From Angomonas deanei (Eukaryota; Euglenozoa; Kinetoplastea; Trypanosomatida; Trypanosomatidae): a stretch of DNA of 64,000 bases. How positions within the stretch are numbered: position 1 is the first letter of the stretch; each line of letters starts with the position of its first letter. The notes beneath the pieces are model-generated. The model worked only from the letters and a program-made list of their open reading frames with translations. It ran no database searches and was not told where the DNA came from. Where the stretch lies: NCBI GenBank assembly GCA_903995115.1, contig LR877150.1, positions 327,001 through 391,000 of the forward strand, in the 5' to 3' direction. The position numbers were made by a program, and so were the translations under genes. This document shows positions 53,414 through 64,000 of the stretch, in pieces.

Positions 53414-56400
53414 ATGCATCAAGAGGTGGAACCGGTTCTGTTAGACGCCGTCGTGGAGGAGTACGACATGCTGACCGAAAAGTTACACATCCCTCGCATC
53501 GACCGGGAGCTTTATGAACACTTATTCGTGAAGTCGTTACGAGACTATTTGGTCCAGGCACAGTCCAAGTCCAAGACGCCACTGACCGTTCGGGTAGGGG
53601 ACCTCCTGGCCGACAACGTGCTGGGGACGAGCATTGAGGCACTGCAGTTGGTGATCCAGAAGCTGCAGCAGCACCAGGCGCTAACGGTGAATGTGCTCAA
53701 GTGTATTACCCACCGGGAGGCGGTACTGTCCAACCTGATCGCGTGTAATGCCTTTTACGAGCGCAACGCCTGCACCCTCGATGACGCCCAGCAGACCTTT
53801 CTGCATGGTCTGCAGGAGTTGCAACTGATCACGCTGCTGGTGACGGAGGCCATCTTCCACTGGCGCGAGAACATTTCCCGTCCATACCCCTTCTTGTTGA
53901 AGAAAGGAGAGAACTATCTTCTCCGTATCAACGAAGATGCCGTGGCGCTGAGTAACTGTGCCGTGGGGCGCCTCCCTAAACCTGAAAATGAGTCAATTTC
54001 CGTGCAACTCGAATATTGATATTGGCAAAATGCGAAAGCGACAGTCCATTATGCGCCGGACGCGACTGGTCAACACGGGCGCCGCGCTGCAGCGGGGTCT
54101 GAAGCCAGTGACCCCCACGCCCAAACGCACTTTTGCCTACGGCTCTCCTTCCCTCTGGAGACGTGACAACGACAGCACCGCGACAGGCGGAAGACGCAGT
54201 GCGAACCACAGCGGCGCCACCTCACGGGCGGGGTCCGCCAGGCGGTCCAGCGATGCCTTCACGCCCACCACCGTCGACGGTAACGAGGAGGTTGCCCTTG
54301 CCTTGGAGGAGCTGGCGGTACTGATACAGTCGGGGACGAACGCCCCCAGCACGCAGTTTGGCGGGTATGCCATGAACCAGCATGGCAACCTGCGGGCGGC
54401 GCAGCGACGAAAGAATTCTCGACTGAAGGCGGCGGAAAAGCTTATTTTGAACGAGTACGAGTTGCAAAAGAAGCTCAATGAGGAGTTGTTTCACGAGGCG
54501 GATAGCCGCGATCGTTTCGTGTTGGTTCTTCCTACACCCCAGCTGTTTAACCTCAAGTTCGGCGAGGAGGACGACAACCACAATGGTGACGACAGGGAGT
54601 GGCCGGTACTGAAAGACTCCTTACCGCTCAACAAGTCTGAGTGGGATGGATTATTTGACAAACAGTACTTTATGCTCAATGCGAAGCGCAAGAGTCGAAT
54701 GTCGCTGAACTCCCAGATGATCGAAGGCAACACCAATCGTGCTTTGGAGTATGAGGTAACCAAGAAACCTGCCGCGAAGGCTGCCGGAGGAAAGAAGAAG
54801 GGCGCTACTGAAAAGGGGAAGAAGATGACTAAGAAGAAAATCAGCTTGCACCCACTCTCATCGGATTCTTCCTTTTTCATCTTCCTCCTCGTCCTCGTCA
54901 TCATCATCGTCGTCATCGTCGATTACCACTTCCTCCTCAGCGTCCTCCCTCCTCAAAGAAGTCGTCGAAGCGATCGGCCTCGAAGGAGTCGGACGACTTC
55001 CACTCCTACTCTTCCTCGGAGTCTGGCAAGAAGAGCAAGAGCAGCAGTCGCTCCTCCTCCTCCAAGTCCTCCAAGTCGTCTAGTAAGGCGTCTTCGCACA
55101 AGGAGAAGGAAGCCTCCGCCAAGAACAGCAGCAGTAGCAGCAGTCGTAGCTCTTCCAAGAAAAGTGCCCCCGCTGCGGCGGAGGAGCGTAAGGCCGATGC
55201 GGACAGCACCAAGCACTCCTCTCCCTCTCCGCCGTTAAGTGCGAGTCATAACTCCTCCCCCAGCAAGTTCGGCTCCCGTCGTCTGTCGGAGTCGCTGGAG
55301 AAGTTACGGCTGAAGGTTCTGGAGGAGCGGGGCTTGTCGGTATCCATGTCCGGCGACCAAGGAAAGGAGACGAACGAGGCCTCCGACAAGAAGAGCTCTT
55401 CCTCCTCCTCGTCTTCTTCTTCGTCCTCAAAAGCATCTTCCGCTAAAAAGAGCGAACCAGCGAAAGAAGAACAAGAGAAGACCCCATCCAAGAAGAGTTC
55501 CGCCGCCTCCTCCCCCGTAAAGAAGGAAGACGAAGATAAACGTCAGTCGGTCTCGGAGCAGTTTGAGGACGATTTTGAAGAGGAGAGCACTAGTAACGTG
55601 GCGACCCGCGCGGCCAATATCGTGCCGACCCCAGTGGAAGACGTCCGAAAAGACAGCGTGAAGAGCGACACGACCAAAAAGACGGAGGATGAGTTCGAAG
55701 ATGACTTTGAGGAGGAGAGCAAAAGTAATGTGATGGAGAAGAGTGAATCGAAGGCGGAGGAGAGCAACAACATGTACAGACAACCTTCCTCGTCTTCCTC
55801 CTCCTCATCGTCCTCTTCTTCCTCTTCCAGCAGTTCCAAGAAGAGCTCCAAAAAAAGTTCCAAGAAGAGCTCCGTCGCGACAGAGGGCAGTCATTCTGGC
55901 ATAGAGGATACCACTCCTGCTACGCGTGCGGTGGAGATACGGAAGGAAAGTGTAAAGAGCGATACGACCAAGAAGTCGTCTACCATCGGGGATGACTTTG
56001 AGGACGACTTTGAGGAACCGAGCAGAAGTAACGTGGTGGACAAGAACTCTTCCAAGAGCAGTGAAAAGAGCAAGAGTAGCATCAGCAGTGCGAAGAGCAG
56101 CGAATCCAAGAAGTCTTCTTCGTCGTCCTCTTCTTCTAGCAGCTCCAGTAGCTCAAAGAAGAGTTCTGAAAAGAGCTCCAAGAAGAGCTCTAAAAAAAGT
56201 TCCAAGAAGAGCTCCGTCACAACAGAGGCCAGTCATTCTGGCATAGAGGATACCACTCCTGCCACTCGTGCCGTCGACCTACGCAAGGAAAGTGTAAAGA
56301 CCGACACAACCAAAGAATCGTCCTCCATGGCCGATGACTTCGAGGATGATTTTGAAAAAGAAAGCAGCAAGAGCAGCAGTGCCGCCAACAGCTCCAAGAA

Positions 56401-56626
56401 CTCCTCGGTCCCTTTTAAGAAGAGCTCCTCCGGTCACAGTAGCAGCAAAAGTAGTGTGAGCGACAGCTCCTCCAAGTCGTCTGTTTCCACCCGTCAGAGC
56501 TCGGCAAGTAGTGTGTCTAGCAAGTCTAGCCGCCGTAGCAGCAGCAGCGCGGCATCCTCCTCGTCGGCCGCCTCCTCCTCCGTGGCGACTTCTTCCAGCG
56601 TCAAGTCCTCGGAAAGTAGCCTGTAA
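53414..56626 (+). CDS. Helical protein with a long Ser/Lys-rich repetitive tail, four frame segments
   Basis: About 1070 residues. The start is the ATG at 53414 (MHQEVEPVLLDAVVEEYDML). The first 200 residues form a helical domain that I cannot name (LQLVIQKLQQHQALTVNVLKC, LQELQLITLLVTEAIFHWRE). The frame meets TGA at 54017-54019 (TAT-TGA-T), and the +1 phase continues naturally as DIGKMRKRQSIMRRTRLVN. Two further +1 changes, near the T5 at about 54871-54875 and the CCC at about 54948-54950, keep a Ser-rich tract in phase and lead to KKSSKRSASKESDDFHSY. The tail is Ser/Lys with repeats of FEDDFEEES-SNV and RKESVKSDTTKK. I join these because each piece ends in the same composition in which the next begins. 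It may be two genes, but no spacer is visible. Confidence 0.6.
55547..56400 (+). repeat. Tandem protein repeats with FEDDFEEES and RKxSVKxDTTK motifs
   Basis: Four copies of FEDDFEEES-like sequence (near 55562, 55696, 55997 and 56338) alternate with three of RKxSVKxDTTK. The segment around CAGTCATTCTGGCATAGAGG occurs at 55888 and again at 56230, an offset of 342 bases (114 codons) with high DNA identity. This indicates a recent in-frame duplication. Confidence 0.85.
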
Positions 56627-57009
56627 TCCTTTTTTACAATGTATAGAATGAGAAAAATAATATATTTTCTTGTTTATAATCTGTACTTCACACTGTATAC
56701 TTAGACAAAACAAAACAAAAAATAAAGTAATCATAACAAAAAAAATTCTGTACCACGATTTCGTTTTTTTATCTCTTTTTCTGTTCTTTTACAATGTATA
56801 GCTACCCACAAAATAACAAAAAAATATAAGAATCACTACACAATGATTAACTTTTTCATTATTGATGTATTTCTCTGCTTTCATTCTTCTTCTTCTTCCT
56901 CCTAATCGTCATAAAAGGATTATTTTTCTTTAGTTTGTTGCGTTGCTTACACTGAAAATAGGCAATCAATAATAAAAAAAAAAAAAATAAAAAAATTAGC
57001 ATTCCAGAA
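56627..57009. other. AT-rich intergenic spacer with a short direct repeat
   Basis: The 15-mer TTTTACAATGTATAG occurs at 56632-56646 and 56787-56801, in two different contexts. A TTCTTCTTCTTCCTCCTAATC pyrimidine block lies near 56886. No gene was seen. Confidence 0.6.
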
Positions 57010-57407
57010 ATGGAGTACGGATTATTTAGTGATGAGGAGCTGATCTACTTCCTCGAAACCGCAGACGTGAAGGCCGGCAGAAACCGATAGCGCTATACGG
57101 CCCAGCGGCCACAGTGCGTCCCCACCGTCGTATATGGTGAACGGAACCGACTCCGCGTTGTCGAACCGGCGTAAGATAAACGAAGGAAGAGGAAAGGAAG
57201 ACAGCCAACGAGGAGGGGACCAACACCAGAACACAGAGCACACCAGGGGAGACCAGGAGGACGACGAGGACGACAGTGAAATCAAATTCCAAAAAGTATT
57301 GCAGCGATTGGAGCGCTTAGAGCGACGTCAGTCGGCCGGCAAGGAAAGACGAAGTAGTGATAATAGTAATAGTGCTAACACAACCAATCCGAATTCAAAC
57401 AATAAAG

Positions 57408-57440
<33 letters not shown>

Positions 57441-58560
57441 GTGAGGATCCGAAGCAGAACAGTGTGCGAACGGCATCCACCGCAGACTCTGCCTTCACGA
57501 GCAGTTCCGCTAGTTCGGTCCCTAGCGTGAGCAATCTCGAGAGCAGTGACCACGACCGCCCACTTGTTAGCTCTAGCACGACCAACTCCATGTTTAGTTA
57601 TAATTATAGCTCCTACGCGAAGCGGCTGAGTGAACCGGACCTCAACTCGCACGATAACACGACGACGAGTGATAATAGTAATAATAAACCAAAAACACGT
57701 TCTCTCTCGTACGAACCCACTCCCAAACCTACGTTCATCACGGACCATCATAAATCTAACAATAATAAAAAGTCAGATCCCACAAAGATGCTGGCGGACA
57801 GCTACGGGCTGAACTCCTACGTCGTCATCAAGCAAGACACGCTGATGGACAAGAAGGCATACCCCACGCAAGAAGCAGTCGTCACAGCGCCCCATCCTAC
57901 TACGAACATGAGTCATCACAGCGGCAGCAGTGAGCGAGACGACGGCAGCCCCCTCCCCTCTAGTTTTCTCTCCAACCACGACCGCGCGGCAGACAGTGCG
58001 AGCAACGACAGCGCCGTGTGCATGCTAGAAAATCCGCCCCAAGAAGACAGCAGCAGCAATCATTATTTTAACATTTTTGTAGAGTCTTCCGGAGGAAAAG
58101 TGAGCATCAAGAAGGTCACCTCGCTCGCCGGCTACACACCTGTCAATGTCAATCCTAATAACAAGAATAATAATAATGCCGTGACAGACCGACTGCTGAC
58201 GGACTTGGTCGGCTCTGAAATTAATCAAAGTAGACTTTCCCTCTTAACGCAATCCTCCGTGGATGGTAATCCCAATATGCATAATTTAGCCTTGTTTGAA
58301 CAGATAGACTCCTCCCCGAAAGGCGTGCGAGCGCTGCAAGCGAACCATAACAATAACAATCATAATAATACTATTAATATTAATACTAGTGCTGGAAGTC
58401 CAATGAAAAATAGTGGCCCCGATTCCATTTTTTGCGAGTCTCAGACCATCACCGTGGATGTCTCCGCCAGCGCCTTGTCGGACACCGCTCGGACCAAAAT
58501 ATTTCGTGAAAATCCCAGCTTTAACAACAACAATAATAATAATAATAATAATACAAATGC

Positions 58561-58597
<37 letters not shown>

Positions 58598-58762
58598 CCG
58601 AATGTGCCCCCGTTGAGGTCCGTGCAGACCGTCGTAGAGCCACCGAGGCGCAAGAGTAATATTCCCCTCATTGGGCGTCCACTGAAGGTACCGAAGAACC
58701 CACAGCAGAAACGACTCAGTCAGAGTAACGGGACCTCGGAGAATAGGAAAACATCCTTGTGA
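57010..58762 (+). CDS. Asn/Ser-rich disordered protein, two frame segments
   Basis: About 584 residues. I start at the ATG at 57010 (MEYGLFSDEELIYFLETADVK), which is the first after the pyrimidine block. The frame meets TAG at 57088-57090 (CGA-TAG-C), and the +1 phase continues to 58762 through SAIRPSGHSASPPSYMVNGTD. The new phase carries a TGA at 57068-57070, so the change must lie within 20 bases of GC-rich DNA without long homopolymers. The protein is mostly disordered Ser/Asn/Thr, with a helical stretch at about residues 85-110 (FQKVLQRLERLERRQ). An ordered-looking block IFVESSGGKVSIKKVTSLAGYTP lies near 58070. No domain was recognised. The alternative is a shorter gene from the ATG at 57134. 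Confidence 0.7.
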
Positions 58763-59413
58763 GAGAGGTGGTGGACTTCCACGTCATATTCTCAATTTTT
58801 TTTTTTTTTTTACATATTTTTTTTTTTTTAACTGTTTTTTTTTTTTTTGCGGAGTAAATAATGGTTGTATTTGGTGGTCCCTAGAAGTTTTTCCTTTTTT
58901 TTTTTTCTGTTGTTGCTAGCAGTATGAAATGCTAAAAAAAAAAAGTAAAATGAGAATAAGCAAATTTTTGAATTGCGCGAACCGGAAAAAAAAAAAAAAA
59001 AATCATTCATCGTTTTTGTTTTGTTTTTGATTCTCCCTTTACCGTATATAGAAGAGAAATCTAAATGTGTTATGAATAAATACTCCTTTTTTTTTTTTTG
59101 AAAATGCGTTGCGGCACGCTTTTTTTTTTTTTTTGTTGTTGTTGTAGTGTGTACCATTTTTTTTTTTTTTGATTTCATTGTAATCTACTTTTATCTATTT
59201 CCACAAGAAGACACTTTATTAAAAAAAAAAAAATCCTAACACCATCCATAAGTAATATTCATTGCTTTTACGGTTACTGCAGTTTTGTGAACTTCTATAT
59301 AAACTTTCTCTTTTTTTCCTTTTCCCATTTGCAAGAAAAAAAAAATAATTTCTTTAGCTTTTTTTTTAAAATATTCGTAGCACTTATAAATACAACAACC
59401 AATAAGAAAAAAG
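58763..59413. other. 0.65-kb homopolymer-rich AT spacer
   Basis: Many T- and A-runs of 10-18 bases (for example 58795-58812 and 58985-59002). No credible open frame or RNA gene. A TCTTTTTTTCCTTTTCCC block lies near 59309 upstream of the CX9C gene. Confidence 0.65.
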
Positions 59414-59801
59414 ATGCCGGAACTCCCAGAGCACACGACCCCCGTTAGCACCGAGGAACCCATAGCCCCTGTCGATGACAGTCAACAAAAATATCACCGT
59501 GCTAAAATGCACATTTCCAACTTGGGCAGCAAAACGTTAACGAAACAAGGACACGAAAACGACGACAGCTTGTCTTTCTTGTCGGAAAAACGGTATCGTA
59601 AGTCTATTTTTACGCCTTTTTTTGGGTCGAATAAACCGGAAAAGTGGGAGACCAGCGAGGAAGTCACGGCCATGAAAAATATTTGTGAGGCCTACTCCAT
59701 TGAAGTGCATCAGTGCTTACGAGAAAAGGAGAATAATTATAACTTGTGTCAACCTAAAGGTGGCAGCTTTTCAAAAGTGCTTGTTTCGGTTGAATTTATA
59801 A
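59414..59801 (+). CDS. Twin CX9C (CHCH-type) mitochondrial intermembrane-space protein
   Basis: About 128 residues. The uncorrected frame shows C91-x9-C101-x10-C112 and then runs into Ile/Phe-rich sequence to 59857. One +1 change at about 59755-59762 (after CAACCTAAAG) gives VAAFQKCLFRLNL and a TAA at 59799-59801, placing a fourth Cys exactly nine residues after C112. CX9C-x10-CX9C is the coiled-coil-helix-coiled-coil-helix fold of proteins imported by Mia40-type oxidation or its kinetoplastid Erv1-only route, many of which help assemble cytochrome oxidase. The N-terminal 85 residues are disordered and there is no presequence, as expected for this class. I cannot choose a specific orthologue. 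Confidence 0.72.
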
Positions 59802-60124
59802 TAATAATAAATGACAGTAGTGTTTTTTTTTTTTTTTTTGTTCTAAATAGTTTCTAGGAATTAGTAGTCACCTCCATAATAAAAAAAAAATTAGGAATCC
59901 AACTGAACCTTTGTATAATAAAATGAATTTTAGAATAGTACTATGCGAATATATTTTAAAAACAAGAACAACCCTAGATGAGGGTGAATGCTTCTTCATG
60001 TTTTTTTAAAAAGAATATGGTTTACTATTTTCTTTCTTTTATATCATCTCTTTCCCATTGTTTTTTCTTTTTCACACAACATATAAAAAGTACGTTTTTC
60101 ATTACTTTCCTTTGTATTTAGAAA
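59802..60124. other. AT-rich intergenic spacer
   Basis: AAT repeat after the stop, an 18-base T-run (59823-59840), and a pyrimidine-rich region at about 60028-60075 before the WD40 gene. No gene was seen. Confidence 0.6.
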
Positions 60125-60988
60125 ATGAGTCTAGCCCATTCCTTCGCGATCCAGCACCCCAGTGGTAAGCCGGCGTGCCTCTTGGAGGGTTGTACCACCG
60201 TCCTGACGAGCCCGCCACACACGTTACTTATCTTTGGCACGGAGGAAAACACGGTAGTCGTGCACGAACTGTGCTACCTCGAAACGGAACATAATAATAA
60301 TAAAAAGATGTGTGAGGTGCAGAGCAGACCTTACCATGTCTTTCCTCTACTGGCGTCGTCGGGTGAGGTCATGATCAAGGACGTCCGCACCTTTCCTGCG
60401 TTGTTTCCGTCGCTGGTGTTTGTTTTACAGAATAGTGGCACGTGCACGGTGCTGGATGTGTATCAGAAAACTGTGTTGTGCCAGGTGGATGTGGTGTCGC
60501 TGACGCAATCGTTTTTGCAGCGAAATCGTAACGTGATAGAGGACGACAACGATGAACCATCCAACCATAATAATAATAGAAATAATAAGAAGAATAAAAA
60601 TGCCAACATTATTTTTAATAATAATAATGAAATTCTGTGTAATGCGCTGGCGGTTTCTCCGAAGGGAGATCAGCTAGCCGTCAGTTACGGCAGCGATGTT
60701 GTCATTCTCGATTTACCCACTTTACTCAGTAATGCTAACCATCATCATAATAGTAACGTCGTGGTGCACTACATCAACGGCCTCCACACGGAGGAAATCA
60801 CAAAACTGTTGTTTCTCCAACCGTCCGAACAGAATAACAATCCGTATATTTTGTGTACCTGTGGCGAAGATTTGATGATTAACTTTATTTCCACGTTGAA
60901 AGGGACGGTGGATGACGATGTCATCATTTCTGGTAGCCGCACCGGGGAGGGAGATGTGGCGACCAAGCTGCACTTTTGGCAATTACAA

Positions 60989-61019
<31 letters not shown>

Positions 61020-61597
61020 TACCGTTTCAGTTTTTCTCCATGATTGGTACGTGTGAAAACGGTTATGTCTTTCCCGCCAATATGCCCACGTTTGAGGAAA
61101 AAGAATTTATTTACAAACGACCCGACTACGACACGTATTTAATCGATTTCTTCGTGTTACCCTTTTCCTATCAGCCACACTGTCCTGCCGCGCTCTACTT
61201 GTGTCAAGGCAGGCGTAACGAGGATGGAGAGAGTGCTGGGCTGGAGCTGATGGACTTGAGCTGTTTTCAGCAACAGGCCTCGCAGCATCTGTTGCCGTAT
61301 GGGAACCCACTGTTACAAGGTTGGCAAGTGAATAATAATAATAATCAGGGTGATAATAATAATAATAATACATTATTCTTGCAGGGATCTGCTGCAGCGC
61401 ATAGAGAAATTTGTCGAGTGGCGCTTCCCATTCCGTTTTTTAACGCACAACATGATGCAATTGGCGATTCGTTATTTTTGACCGCCAGTGAGGATGGTAG
61501 CGTGGCGGTATGGGACCTGGATAGTCGACACACATATAATAATAATAAGAATAATAGTAATAGCGGTGGCGTTGCTGGAAAGAGAACACGAGAATAG
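60125..61597 (+). CDS. WD40-repeat protein, WDR89-like
   Basis: A 490-residue beta-propeller protein. Recognisable WD blades include LCNALAVSPKGDQLAVSYGSDVVILDL (residues about 170-200), GLHTEEITKLLFLQPSEQNN followed by YILCTCGEDLMINFIS (where the family has H-E-E-V-T-x-V-x-F-x-P), and the last blade DSLFLTASEDGSVAVWDLDSR. The paired HTEEITKLLF blade and overall length resemble WDR89, a poorly characterised propeller. Asn inserts sit in inter-blade loops only. The frame is intact despite about eight AAT runs, which shows that AAT runs alone do not cause frame breaks. It stops with TAG after a basic tail. Confidence 0.78.
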
Positions 61598-61833
61598 AAG
61601 AAAAAGAAAAAGAAAAAAATGAATTATACACATTTTTTTTTTAAATCGAATAACAATAATACATTTTAATGACGAGTAATATAATATAATATAACAAAAA
61701 CATTCAGTCAATGCGCGTGGATCATTGTTTTTTTCCTCCCTTTTGTATTGTTTACTTTACTTCCTTTTTTCTCTCTTTCCGCTAATTTCCAGAAAATAAT
61801 AATAATAAAAAAAAACATAAATTAAATCATAAA

Positions 61834-64000
61834 ATGTTATCGTTAAACGTCAAAAGTATCTTCAACCTGGATGACGCTCCTCCGGAAGAAGTCAGTCATG
61901 CCGTAGGACCCACCGCTACCTACCACCCAGACGAGGAGGAGGTCGACATTATTGTTAGCTCCGAGGTCTCTGACGATGAGATGGAGGTACAGCATCCTCC
62001 CCTGACCAACAACAATGATAATAATAATAATAATGCGGCGGATACACATCATAATCCTAATGAACCTAATCAGAGGACAACTACACAAACAGAGGTATCT
62101 TTTGTGCCGGTGGAACCGTCCCCCACCCGCACCGAAACAGAATCCATCCAAAGAAAAAAGTCCGCTTCACCAAAACATTCCAATAATAATAATAATATAA
62201 GACGAGTGAGAACGCTACCAATCGACTTTACAGGGAATCCCAGGAGCGGCGGGCCCGACGAGAGAGTGATATACAATCGCAGAAGAAAAAACAGTGGCAA
62301 GACGAAAAGGAAAATTGCACGTTTCAGCCACAATTAGTTCATTCTAATAATAATAATAATAATAATATTCATCATCATCATTCAAAGCGGAATAGTACAC
62401 CAGAGCGGTACACGGCGTTTCGGGACCCCGTTGAGTCTCACACGAGTGAGAACCACCAAGTGCTCGCCACTTTTACCGAAAATAATCATCATCATAATAA
62501 TAACAATCACAATAATGAGGAAGAAAGCGCGAATAGCACGTTTATCATTCACAACACCAACATTTTCGATCGTCTCTACAAGGACGCAAAACTAAAAGAG
62601 GTGAAATCAGACTCCATTGTGCAAAAGTACAATAAAGAGAGGGAAAGTGAACTCGCGAAGGAGTGCACCTTCTCGCCGCAGCTGTCCCCCCGCAAGTCTC
62701 GAGCGAGCCTGACAGAAAAAAGAAATTCATTGAACAGCAACAACAATACTAATATGAATAATCGTAGTAACAAGAAGAGCAAACCGTCAATGTCGCCACG
62801 GTACTACGACTTCAATGATTTCTTGGAAACCCAAAAACAGAGAAATGAAATCGCAAAGGAACGACAACTTCAATTAGAAAAAGAAATTTTCGAAAAAGAG
62901 ACGCAGCGGGAAAAGATTCCAACGACCGCCTTGAAACGTAAAATTAATCAAAAGTTAGAGCACCAAAGTGGCAATCACAACAAGAACGACGACGGTGGGT
63001 ACAAAGGTCCGATTAAAAACTGGGATAAACGGTTTGAGTCTTATCAGCGGAGAAAAAGCGGCGCGCAGGCCAAAAAACAACACAAAACTGACCCAATCGA
63101 TAAAGAAGAAAACAAAATAAAGGCCAACGTAGCCTTTAATCGACTGTACGCCGATTTCATTATGCGGACCGACAAGAATGCCGAAAAGCAGTTGGCGGAG
63201 GAGCAGTACCGCAGGACGTCCTTATTTGCGCCACGACTACATGGGACGGAAAGTCTTCACCGCGCGCATCCCATACCAGAGGAGCATGAGGAGGATAGAC
63301 CGACCCCCTCCCCGCCACCGCCTGCCACCCAACAGGAACAAACCCCACGTGGGAACGAATTGCTGCTGAACCTACGCCCGGCACAGCTGACACGGGACCA
63401 GCTCTTGGACACCAACTCTACCTCGAGCCGACAGACACCTCGCCAGATCTCTCCCCGGAAAGGGTCGTCACCGAGTGTGTTTGACAAGCTGTATGCCGAT
63501 CATCAAGTCAACAGCCCTCTCGCCCGTCAGCGGCGGTTGGAGGAGCGGCGAGCACAGGAGGTGGAACAGTCGATGAGGTCCTCTCCTAGGATTAACAAGA
63601 ATACCGACGCACTCTTGGCACGACGGAAGAGTCACCCAGACGAGAACCATGCGCTGGTGAGCAAACGAGAGGCACTGATACTCAAACAAAAACAAAGGGA
63701 AGAGGAACGCATTCGTCTCGAACGTGAAAAACAGGCAAAAATAAACGCTAAATTTGATTTGGAAAAGTTTTTATCACGGGAAGAAAAGTTTCATCAAAAA
63801 CGAGAGGAGGTGAAACACTCCTACCTGCTGAAAGAGTATGTGGAGGAGATGACCCAGTGCACCTTCATGCCGGAGCTCTCACCGCGGAGTAGAATGCTGT
63901 ACCTCGCGAAGCAGCAGGAAATACAGTATGGCGTGATGCCGCGAGCACGTAGTCCAAGCTACGATGAGGCGATCGTCCTCCCGGAGCGAAACTCACCGAA
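61834..64000 (+). CDS. CTFxPxL-repeat protein, 3' end beyond window
   Basis: More than 720 residues and still open at the window edge. The first segment (61834-about 62226) is acidic with Asn runs and would end at TAG 62335-62337. A -1 change near the TTT at about 62224-62227 instead gives YRESQERRARRESDIQSQKK and leads to CTFQPQL, then stays open to the end. Three CTFxPxL motifs are seen (ENCTFQPQLVHS near 62313, ECTFSPQLSPRK at 62661, QCTFMPELSPRS at 63855), together with FDRLYKD, FNRLYAD and FDKLYAD motifs and charged helices between them. This motif family recurs in kinetoplastid cytoskeletal or flagellar conserved hypotheticals. Function is inferred only from that. Confidence 0.68.

Noticed and set aside
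1-64000. CRISPR arrays, insertion sequences, LTR or LINE elements.
   Set aside because: No spaced palindromic repeats, reverse transcriptase, integrase or transposase motifs were seen on either strand.
1-64000. tRNA, rRNA or snoRNA genes in the spacers.
   Set aside because: I could not recognise any cloverleaf or conserved boxes by eye; a covariance-model scan would be needed to be sure.

Overview
The window looks like kinetoplastid (most likely trypanosomatid) nuclear DNA. All 27 protein genes that I can support lie on the plus strand. They are separated by short AT-rich spacers with polypyrimidine tracts and AG acceptor-like sites, and I saw no spliceosomal intron. This is the layout of a polycistronic unit resolved by trans-splicing. 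The gene content fits: mitochondrial HslU, an mS23-like mitoribosomal protein, an Fe-superoxide-dismutase family protein, an ACR2-type rhodanese phosphatase/arsenate reductase, an AAAP amino-acid transporter and twin eL27 genes. I cannot name the species.

Two sequence styles alternate. One is GC-rich, TriTryp-like coding sequence: the multi-pass membrane protein at the left edge, penicillin amidase, ACR2, TRAPPC4, eL27, the coiled-coil gene at 30.7 kb, the transporter, HslU, mS23, SOD and the C2HC zinc-finger protein. The other is AT-rich coding sequence full of (AAT)n runs that encode poly-asparagine: the 8.6-21.4 kb block, the 25.9-29.8 kb gene, 35.5-42.3 kb, and parts of 57-62 kb. Even in these, recognisable proteins sit between the Asn runs: a Sec7 Arf-GEF (17.3-21.4 kb), a Trm3/TARBP1-type tRNA ribose methyltransferase (36.3-42.3 kb) and a WDR89-like propeller (60.1-61.6 kb).

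The main anomaly is that at least ten of these genes are not open in one frame. About 25 one-base frame changes were found. About 20 are +1 and about 5 are -1. Some 14 of the +1 changes fall at, or within a few bases of, an in-frame stop codon (for example AAA-TAA-T, CAA-TAA-T, TAT-TGA-T, CGA-TAG-C), and the protein continues sensibly in the +1 frame. Two explanations remain open: long-read assembly indels, or a Euplotes-like +1 frameshift at stop codons. Several other junctions sit at short homopolymers with no stop involved, which favours assembly error for those at least. Raw-read or transcript evidence would decide.

Layout: 0-7.4 kb, membrane protein, DEDDh exonuclease, penicillin amidase; 7.4-8.6 kb, homopolymer-rich spacer; 8.6-21.4 kb, four Asn-rich genes ending in the Sec7 gene; 21.6-25.4 kb, ACR2, His-rich/Nudix-like protein, TRAPPC4, eL27; 25.9-30.5 kb, mitochondrial-type Asn-rich gene and a second eL27; 30.7-34.8 kb, coiled-coil protein and transporter; 35.5-42.3 kb, small Asn-rich gene and Trm3-like gene; 42.5-50 kb, coiled coil, HslU, mS23, SOD and a mitochondrial membrane protein; 50.3-58.8 kb, zinc-finger, Ser-rich repeat and Asn-rich proteins; 59.4-64 kb, CX9C protein, WD40 protein and a CTFxPxL-repeat protein cut by the window edge. 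Mitochondrial, trafficking and RNA-modification genes are mixed, as is usual in such arrays, so neighbourhood carries little functional information.
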